The position numbers and the translations under genes are program-made. 11,258 nt of DNA from an uncultured Verrucomicrobiota bacterium (GTDB taxonomy: Bacteria; Verrucomicrobiota; Verrucomicrobiia; Limisphaerales; UBA9464): NCBI GenBank assembly GCA_903925515.1, contig CAIYFP010000399.1, positions 1 through 11,258 on the forward strand, read 5' to 3'. This document shows, piece by piece, positions 7,083-11,258 of this stretch (the first letter of the stretch is position 1; each line of letters starts with the position of its first letter). Below the pieces are notes generated by a model. That model was not told the DNA's origin and searched no databases. It saw nothing but the letters and a program-made list of their open reading frames with translations.

Positions 7083-8326
7083 GAAGGAAGGGGGTCGGGC
7101 AGGTCGAACTCAAGGCGCGACGCCACGAGGTAGATCATTGCCGTGAAGTACCGGACGGTACGGAAGCCGCGCGATTTCCTCTTCACCGTCTGGATGATCC
7201 CGTTCAGCGCCTCGGCCGCCCCGTTGTTCGCCCGTGTCTTCAGGTACGCGATGATCCCGTCCCAGTGCTTCCGGATCGTCCGTGACACCTTCACCCTCTC
7301 CGGGATCCGAGAGCGCGACACCCATCCGCACCACCACTTGAGATCCTTCTCGGCCACCGCCGCGTCCGTCTCCTTCATCAGTTCCCTCAACGCGTCCAGA
7401 TGGTTGAAGGCCTTCCCGGTCTGCAGCTTCCCGCGGCATACCCGGCGCCGCGTCTCTCGATCCGCCTCCGTCAGCTTGTCCTCCCCCTTCAGCAGCGCCC
7501 ACCGCACCTTCTTCAGCTCGTTCGGGAATGCCATCCGCTCCCGCCGCCTCACCTCGTCCAGCGCATGGGTCACCAACTGCACAACGTGGAAGTAGTCGAA
7601 CACCAGCATCGCGCCCCCGAACTCCTCGGAGATCCCCTTGATGTACGCCGGGCTCATGTCCGAGCAGATCGTCTGAATCTGCTCCGGCGACAACCCCTGC
7701 CGCCTCAGGTGGTCGGCAAACGCCTTCAAGGCCTTGCTGTCGCGCCCCTCCACGGCCAGCAGGACTCGCGTCGGACGGCCCTCCTGCTTGGGTTCGCTGA
7801 CGATCGTCAGGTAGTTATGCCCGCGCTTCCGGCACACCTCGTCCACGCTCACCACCCGCACTGTTTCAAGGCTCATGCTCCCATGGGCACGCTCGACGTG
7901 ATGCAGCAGCACGTTCCAGACCCTCTGCGGATGCTCGCCGATGACGCGGGCCGCCTCGGCGACGGTCATGCCGCTCTGGGCAAGGACCAGCAGCATCGAC
8001 TCCATGAGGAGGGTGAACCCGCTTTGCGGGCGTGACCACGGCACGGCGACCTGGTGAACCCCGGCCCCGGGGCCGCCATCGACGCGGGGAACGTGGGCCT
8101 TCACGTAGCACTCGAACTGGAAGAAGTTGAGGTGCCGCCATGATCGTTCGGAACTGTCGTAGGTGGGCGAGGGACGGCCGGTGGACGGGTGGGGGAAGAG
8201 GCTGCCCGGGGGATAGTCGAGGGTGATGTCCAGCCGCTTGAGTTCCTTGTCGAAGCTCACATCGACGACCTTCCACGGGGTGCCGGCCAAGCCGAGGGCG
8301 ACAGCGAACACGTTCTTCTGGTCCAT
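7061..8326 (-). CDS. ISL3-family transposase
   Basis: A 421-residue protein from the ATG at 8326; a TTG at 8362 would add 12 residues but gives no better context. The length is normal for the family. The DDE catalytic triad is visible: D162 in VSVDEVCRKRGHNYLT, D223 in CSDMSPAYI, and E372 in NGAAEALNGII, followed by the typical KRKSRGFRTVRYF helix. The N-terminal region keeps the WRHLNFF and YVKAHVPRV landmarks of the zinc-finger module, and a helix-turn-helix-like stretch lies at about 108-145. The expected zinc ligands are gone: CPxCG is replaced by HPSTG (46-50) and the second cysteine/histidine pair by DGGPGAG (83-89). The catalytic core therefore looks intact while DNA end recognition may differ. 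It is encoded antisense to all neighbouring intact genes and would move the element that contains it. Confidence 0.9.
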   Translation of the reverse strand: MDQKNVFAVALGLAGTPWKVVDVSFDKELKRLDITLDYPPGSLFPHPSTGRPSPTYDSSERSWRHLNFFQFECYVKAHVPRVDGGPGAGVHQVAVPWSRPQSGFTLLMESMLLVLAQSGMTVAEAARVIGEHPQRVWNVLLHHVERAHGSMSLETVRVVSVDEVCRKRGHNYLTIVSEPKQEGRPTRVLLAVEGRDSKALKAFADHLRRQGLSPEQIQTICSDMSPAYIKGISEEFGGAMLVFDYFHVVQLVTHALDEVRRRERMAFPNELKKVRWALLKGEDKLTEADRETRRRVCRGKLQTGKAFNHLDALRELMKETDAAVAEKDLKWWCGWVSRSRIPERVKVSRTIRKHWDGIIAYLKTRANNGAAEALNGIIQTVKRKSRGFRTVRYFTAMIYLVASRLEFDLPDPLPSTHTKSH

Positions 8327-8401
8327 GTGGGCAAGGATGCCCGTCGCCCGCGATGGCCCCAAGCCCGCACGTTCCCGAGCATGTTTCGGCGCGAGCCCCG
8401 G

Positions 8402-8461
8402 GTGGCCCGGTGGAGAAGCCCCTCAAAGGGCATTTGCCCGGGGGCTTCTCCACCGGGCCAC
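8402..8461. repeat. Perfect 21-bp palindrome with an 18-base loop inside the IS leader
   Basis: The arms 8402-8422 and 8441-8461 are exact reverse complements, starting GTGGCCCGG and ending CCGGGCCAC. The loop holds a second small hairpin (GGGCA TT TGCCC, 8428-8439). It lies between the transposase start (8326) and the right terminal repeat (8494). It could act as a transcription block protecting the transposase from outside reading, as a REP-like insertion, or as a regulatory mRNA hairpin. Confidence 0.75.
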
Positions 8462-8493
8462 ATGGGGCGGGCATTCGATCCCGACGCCAGGTT

Positions 8494-8518
8494 CACCCAC
8501 ACAAATCCACCGGGAGCC
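8494..8518. repeat. Right terminal inverted repeat of the ISL3 element
   Basis: Inverted counterpart of 7058-7082. CACCCACACAAA (8494-8505) is the exact complement of the left core, and outward it ends in the complement of GGCTC. Homology to a different transposase begins directly after it. Confidence 0.7.
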
Positions 8519-8520
8519 CC

Positions 8521-8889
8521 GACTGGAAGATCGACGAGACCCACGTCGCCAGCTTGGCCGCCTCGGCCCGGGCCCGCTGGAAAATCGAGAACGAGAACAA
8601 CAACACCCTCAAGACCAAGGGCTATCATCTCGAGCACAACTTCGGACACGGCAAGAAGCACCTGGCAGCGGTCCTGACCTCGTTGAACCTCCTGGCCTTC
8701 CTCGTGCATACCGCGCTGGGCTGGGTTGATGAATCCTACCGGGCATTGCGCGCCAGGCTTTCCTCCCGCCGGACGTTCTTCGAGCACGTCCGAGCCCTCA
8801 CTTTCTACATCCACTTTCCTGACTGGAGCGGGCTCATGGACTTCATGATGCGGGGTCTCGAACTGGGGCCGTACGCGAAAAAGTCCTGA
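8521..8889 (+). pseudogene. C-terminal fragment of a different DDE transposase, cut by the ISL3 insertion
   Basis: About 122 residues with the conserved C-terminal block of a DDE/IS4-like (often labelled ISNCY) transposase family: RARWKIENENNNTLKTKGYH, then LEHNFGHGKKHL, LNLLAFLVHT and RRTFFEHVRAL, ending at TGA 8887-8889. The glutamate of WKIENE is the expected last catalytic residue. The N-terminal two thirds, with the catalytic aspartates, are missing. Homology starts immediately after the right end of the ISL3 element. The frame does run upstream through the IS end to 8353, but that part is IS sequence and is not transposase-like. The missing half is not found on the other side of the IS, so a deletion or rearrangement followed the insertion. 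It is non-functional as it stands. Confidence 0.8.
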
Positions 8890-8905
8890 GGGCGCTTTCC
8901 GGGAG

Positions 8906-8930
8906 CACCGCGGCCCTTCGGTCCGCGGTG
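8906..8930. terminator. GC-rich hairpin after the transposase fragment
   Basis: CACCGCGG (8906-8913) and CCGCGGTG (8923-8930) form a perfect 8-bp stem around a CCCTTCGGT loop, 16 nt after the stop of the transposase fragment. There is no T run after it, so intrinsic termination is doubtful. It may be an old terminator or a simple palindrome. Confidence 0.3.
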
Positions 8931-8941
8931 GCCGCGCCTGC

Positions 8942-9431
8942 CCGAATTTCGCCGCCACCCGGGTCCAGGGCGTTCCTCGTCCGTCTGGCTACGCTCCCAT
9001 CACCCTCGTGCCCAGCCTCGCGCTCGGGCCTCTCTTTCAAAATGAGAACTGCTTCCATGCAATCCCGATGGGCCGATACCTCGTGGCCGAGGTCACCCGG
9101 CAGAGCCGGAACCCGGAAGTCACCCCGGCCGGGAATCACGCCTACCTCGGTGCCTTCGGCAACGAGACGGTCACCCTCCCCCTCCACTCGCTCCCGGCAC
9201 ACGTCGCCGTCACCATCCTGTGCAACCAGCTCGTGCTCGGGTCATGGGACGGCAACAGCACCGAGGCCGGGCCAGACCGATGGAGCCTCGACGTGGCCGG
9301 AGGATTGCGCGTGGTGGACACCACGTTCAACAACGGCCCGCACGGAATCGCCGGTCACCAGCCCCCTCGCGGTGCTCGATCCCGACGTGTTCACCCGGCC
9401 GCACCGGTTCTTCCGGGTGTTCCGGCAGTAG
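8942..9431 (+). pseudogene. Frameshifted remnant of a secreted beta-sandwich protein
   Basis: Frame 2 from roughly 8942 reads as a coherent protein piece: PEVTPAGNHAYLGAFGNETV, then LPAHVAVTI, LGSWDGNSTEAGPDRWSLDV and VVDTTFNN. This matches, from memory, a motif series in secreted Verrucomicrobia/Planctomycetes proteins (GNxTVxLxLxxLPxH, SWDGN, GPDxW, TTFxN). Near 9330-9350 the sense moves to the next frame, giving SPLAVLDPDVFTRPHRFF and RVFRQ before the TAG at 9429-9431. That tail resembles the C-terminal strand seen at the end of many such proteins (compare RWYRVVIP of the giant protein at the window start). No signal peptide or credible start is visible; the GTG at 9008 is only the first nearby start codon. 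The N-terminus and part of the middle are lost, so it appears to be a decayed gene. Confidence 0.5.
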
Positions 9432-9574
9432 CACCGCCGTGGCCGCGTGGCGGAAGTGCGGGTCCAAACGAGGATGCCGGCCCCCCACGGAAGACAAGCT
9501 CCTCCCCTCCTGAACCGTTTCCGCAAACGCCCGCCGCCGCTTGAACCGCCGCCCCGTGCGCGCAACGGTCGCCC
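9432..9574 (+). other. Intergenic region upstream of mutM
   Basis: About 143 bases that should contain the mutM promoter. I see no convincing -35/-10 pair and no Shine-Dalgarno sequence before the ATG at 9575. Confidence 0.4.
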
Positions 9575-10429
9575 ATGCCGGAATTGCCAGAGGTCGAGGT
9601 GCTGCGCGGTCGCCTGCACGACGTCCTGCCCGGGCTCCGGATTGATTCGGCCCGGGTTCTCAAGGCACGTGTCACGCGCCCATGGACGGAACCCCAGCTG
9701 GACGACTCCCTTCGCGGGTCCGTCTTCACGGCAGTGTTGCGCCGGGGCAAGCATCTCGTCTTCCCACTTCGCGCCCGCGACGGAGCGGAGGCATGGATGC
9801 ATGCCCACCTCGGGATGACCGGCCGCATCCTCGTCGAGGACGCCGGGCTCCCCCTCCACCGCCATGCCGCCATCGTCCTTGGCATGGGTCGGCGGCGCTG
9901 GGTGCTCGTGGACCCCCGCCAGTTCGGACGGGTCGGCCTTGGCACCGTCGAGGGGCTCGGGCCCGAGCCCATGGACGATTCCTTCACCGCTCATGTCCTT
10001 GCAGCCGCCCTCGCGGGGTCGCGCCAGCCCGTGAAGTCCCGCCTGCTCGACCAGTCGGTGCTCGCCGGGGTCGGCAACATCTACGCCAACGAGGCCCTTC
10101 ACCACGCCGCCATCCGGCCCGCAAGGCCCGCGAAAAGCCTGAATTCGGCCGAGGTCGCCCGCCTGCACCACGCCATCCGCGAGGTCCTTGGCCTTGCCAT
10201 CCGGCTCGGGCGCTCGCTCCCGATCGACCTCGAGCGCGGTGCCGACGGCTTGTTCTACTTCGGACGCGGCACCCGCAAGACTGCGTCCCCAACGCCCAAC
10301 GAGCCCGCCCTGGAACGCTGGGCCGTGTACGACCGCGCGGGCCAACCCTGCGCGCGATGCGGCGGGCGCATCCGCCGGGACATGCTCGGCGGCCGGGCCA
10401 CGTTCGAGTGCCGCGGCTGCCAACAATGA
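9575..10429 (+). CDS. mutM: Formamidopyrimidine-DNA glycosylase (Fpg/MutM)
   Basis: A 284-residue bifunctional DNA glycosylase/AP lyase that removes 8-oxoguanine and FaPy lesions in base excision repair. All main features are present. The N-terminus is MPELPEVE, with the Schiff-base Pro2 and Glu3 (numbering with Met1). The conserved lysine K59 lies in RRGKHLVF, HLGMTGR is at 78-84, and DPRQFGR at 113-119. The helix-two-turn-helix KSRLLDQSVLAGVGNIYANE (154-173) includes Asn168. A CxxC-x16-CxxC zinc finger (C259, C262, C279, C282) carries the DNA-contacting arginine in GGRATFEC. The PELPEVE start fixes the ATG at 9575 because Pro must follow Met. The protein is about 15 residues longer than the typical 269-residue enzyme; the extra length lies in the loop before the zinc finger (about 219-250). 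It stands as a single gene, with a hairpin terminator and tRNA-Tyr downstream. Confidence 0.97.
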   Translation: MPELPEVEVLRGRLHDVLPGLRIDSARVLKARVTRPWTEPQLDDSLRGSVFTAVLRRGKHLVFPLRARDGAEAWMHAHLGMTGRILVEDAGLPLHRHAAIVLGMGRRRWVLVDPRQFGRVGLGTVEGLGPEPMDDSFTAHVLAAALAGSRQPVKSRLLDQSVLAGVGNIYANEALHHAAIRPARPAKSLNSAEVARLHHAIREVLGLAIRLGRSLPIDLERGADGLFYFGRGTRKTASPTPNEPALERWAVYDRAGQPCARCGGRIRRDMLGGRATFECRGCQQ

Positions 10430-10431
10430 AA

Positions 10432-10464
10432 AAACCCTTGGCCGAACAGGCCGGATGGGGGTTT
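10432..10464 (+). terminator. Probable hairpin terminator after mutM
   Basis: AAACCC (10432-10437) pairs with GGGTTT (10459-10464) and GGCC (10440-10443) with GGCC (10449-10452), separated by an internal loop and closed by GAACA. It begins 3 nt after the mutM stop. The T run is only the three T of the stem, so efficiency is uncertain. A second short GC hairpin (10475-10490, CGCGCCC/GGGCGCG) lies just before the tRNA. Confidence 0.45.
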
Positions 10465-10498
10465 CATCTCCGCCCGCGCCCGTGGGCGCGCACTCGGT

Positions 10499-10586
10499 GG
10501 TAGGATGCCGGAGTGGTCAATCGGAGCAGACTGTAAATCTGCCGGGCTAACGCCCTACGAAGGTTCGAATCCTTCTCCTACCACCA
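10499..10586 (+). tRNA. tRNA-Tyr (anticodon GTA)
   Basis: A complete class II tRNA. The acceptor stem GGTAGGA (10499-10505) pairs perfectly with TCCTACC (10576-10582). It has a D arm with a GGTC-type loop and an anticodon stem GCAGA/TCTGC around the loop CTGTAAA, with anticodon GTA at 10533-10535. A long variable arm follows (GGGCTAACGCCC region), then the T arm GAAGG TTCGAAT CCTTC. The discriminator is A, and CCA is encoded at 10584-10586. The long variable arm together with GTA identifies tyrosine. Confidence 0.97.
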
Positions 10587-10638
10587 TCTCCTTCCCCGCT
10601 CCTCCAGCCCCCTCGTGCAGGCATCCGTGCAGCGCAAA

Positions 10639-10662
10639 GGGGTCACATCCGAAGCTTTGACA
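10639..10662. repeat. Left inverted repeat of a putative non-autonomous element
   Basis: 24 bases beginning GGGGTCACATC and ending TTGACA. Its inverted partner at 11002-11025 matches at 20 of 24 positions, including the first 11 and the last 6 bases. It lies 52 bp after tRNA-Tyr. Confidence 0.6.
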
Positions 10663-11001
10663 GTTGCTCTGGGAACCGGCGGTTGGACCGGTCGCATGGC
10701 GCGTCCCGCCTTCGGTTGGCGGCGGGCTCCCGTCGGCTCCACGACGTCTGCCTCCGACTCCTTCAAGAGGAAGAGGTCCGGGACGACGCGGAGACGCCGA
10801 GTTGTAAGACAACGGCCCTGCACCGCTGTCCCGAATCATTCGGGGAGCTCCGGAAGTGCCCGGGGAACCTGCGCCGACCCTCACGCTTGCAGAAGATGCT
10901 TTGCCCGCAATGGCCCCGGTTCACGGCGGGGTTCCTCTCTTCCGGTACCGGGGCACACCGGGGCCGATGCCATGACGGCTTTGCTCCAGTTCGTTGAGTT
11001 T
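10663..11001. other. Interior of the putative element, no gene recognised
   Basis: About 340 bases between the two inverted repeats. Both strands contain open frames (for example plus-strand 10683-10997), but none shows codon bias or a recognisable motif. Several short palindromes are present (for example CCGAATCATTCGG at about 10833-10845). The segment is best read as non-coding, like the interior of a MITE or a decayed insertion sequence. Confidence 0.45.
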
Positions 11002-11025
11002 TGTCAATACTTTAGATGTGACCCC
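11002..11025. repeat. Right inverted repeat of the putative non-autonomous element
   Basis: Reverse complement begins GGGGTCACATC and ends TTGACA, pairing with 10639-10662. The premature stop of the DUF4338 fragment lies inside it (TGA on the minus strand, 11004-11006). Confidence 0.6.
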
Positions 11026-11252
11026 ATTGCCCTTGGCAACTGGATCCAGCCACGAAGGGGGAGCTTGCCGAGCAAGGTTCGGGCGGCCATGGCCTTGATC
11101 TGGCCATTGGAACCCTGCCAGTTCCATCGGCGGGCCCGTTCCCGGCTCTGCTGGTAGCGGCTCCAATCCGGGTGGTCGTGAATCAGGCCGCGGATCTCGG
11201 CCAGTTCCAGAGGGCCAAACGGCCGCCCCTGCATTGTGTTTGGCAACACCAT
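11004..11252 (-). pseudogene. N-terminal fragment of a DUF4338 (DruA-like) protein, truncated
   Basis: 82 residues from the ATG at 11252, or 76 from the ATG at 11234. The frame is open to the window edge, so an upstream start is possible. The sequence carries the N-terminal signature of DUF4338/DruA-like proteins: MQGRPFGPLELAEIRGLI, DHPDWSRYQQSRERARRWNW and GQIKAMAARTLL, then LRGWIQLP. In that family a catalytic-looking C-terminal region of roughly 200 further residues follows the LP. Here the homology stops at WIQLP and the frame runs into the inverted repeat, ending MGSHLKY. Members occur in Druantia anti-phage systems and, very often, as stand-alone genes associated with mobile DNA. Nothing else from Druantia is visible, so a mobile stand-alone origin is the simpler reading. 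The family call is by eye from remembered motifs. Confidence 0.55.
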
Positions 11253-11258
11253 GGAGGA

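Larger units (their letters stand above)
7058..8518 (-). mobile_element. ISL3-family insertion sequence, about 1.46 kb
   Basis: The borders come from a pair of imperfect terminal inverted repeats: 7058-7082 and the complement of 8494-8518. They share G-CTC, GTG and a perfect 12-base core TTTGTGTGGGTG, with 19 of 25 positions matching. Outer ends beginning near GGCTC and a length near 1.4 kb fit the ISL3 family. The element carries one transposase gene on the minus strand whose stop codon lies inside the left repeat, plus a leader of about 170 bp that contains a long palindrome. The family normally makes 8-bp target duplications. The 8-base flanks here (AAAAACCA on the left, CCGACTGG on the right) do not match, so one flank was probably rearranged after insertion, or the ends are placed slightly wrong. 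Confidence 0.75.

Noticed and set aside
8353..8889. A single 178-residue plus-strand gene
   Set aside because: Only the part after 8520 resembles a transposase. The first 55 residues are translated IS leader and terminal repeat, so the frame is a chance fusion.
9242..10426. 394-residue open frame antisense to mutM
   Set aside because: Low-complexity translation with no motif, fully covered by the unmistakable MutM on the plus strand.
10560..10640. Prophage or island attachment site at the 3' end of tRNA-Tyr
   Set aside because: No second copy of the tRNA 3' end is present in the window and no integrase is seen.
10555..10884. Minus-strand 109-residue open frame ending VVGEGFEPS
   Set aside because: Its end is the antisense of tRNA-Tyr, a well-known spurious translation, and the rest shows no coding character.

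Overview
The window is GC-rich bacterial DNA, most likely from a member of the Verrucomicrobiota. A Planctomycetes-Verrucomicrobia-Chlamydiae relative cannot be excluded. The clues are a very large secreted protein with autotransporter-associated repeats, MBG-type Ig-like domains and a single dockerin-like motif; a PEP-CTERM sorting signal; a secreted-protein remnant ending in the FFRV-type tail common in this group; weak Shine-Dalgarno use; and a DUF4338/DruA-like fragment. This assignment is inference from protein style, with no marker gene behind it.

Bases 1-6504 form the intact, co-directional part. A giant surface protein, open at its 5' end, is followed 20 nt later by a PEP-CTERM protein and, after 46 nt, by a TonB-dependent outer-membrane receptor. 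The spacing suggests one transcription unit. The middle gene resembles a cohesin-type beta domain and the first gene ends in a dockerin-like calcium loop, so the pair may form a surface complex next to a TonB-driven uptake receptor.

Bases 6505-9574 are a mobile-element graveyard. They hold, in order: a small minus-strand gene broken by one extra base in a G run; a complete-looking ISL3-family insertion sequence (about 7058-8518) with recognisable terminal inverted repeats and a DDE transposase that has lost its usual zinc-finger cysteines; the C-terminal third of an unrelated DDE transposase that starts right at the IS border; and a frameshifted remnant of a secreted protein.

Bases 9575-10586 return to housekeeping functions: an intact formamidopyrimidine-DNA glycosylase (mutM) with an enlarged C-terminal loop, a probable hairpin terminator, and tRNA-Tyr(GTA) with encoded CCA.

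Bases 10587-11258 hold a non-coding segment of about 390 bp bounded by 24-bp imperfect inverted repeats. Its right end coincides with the point where a minus-strand DUF4338 (DruA-like) reading frame is cut short. This looks like a small non-autonomous element that has interrupted the gene. No CRISPR array, rRNA or replication origin was seen.
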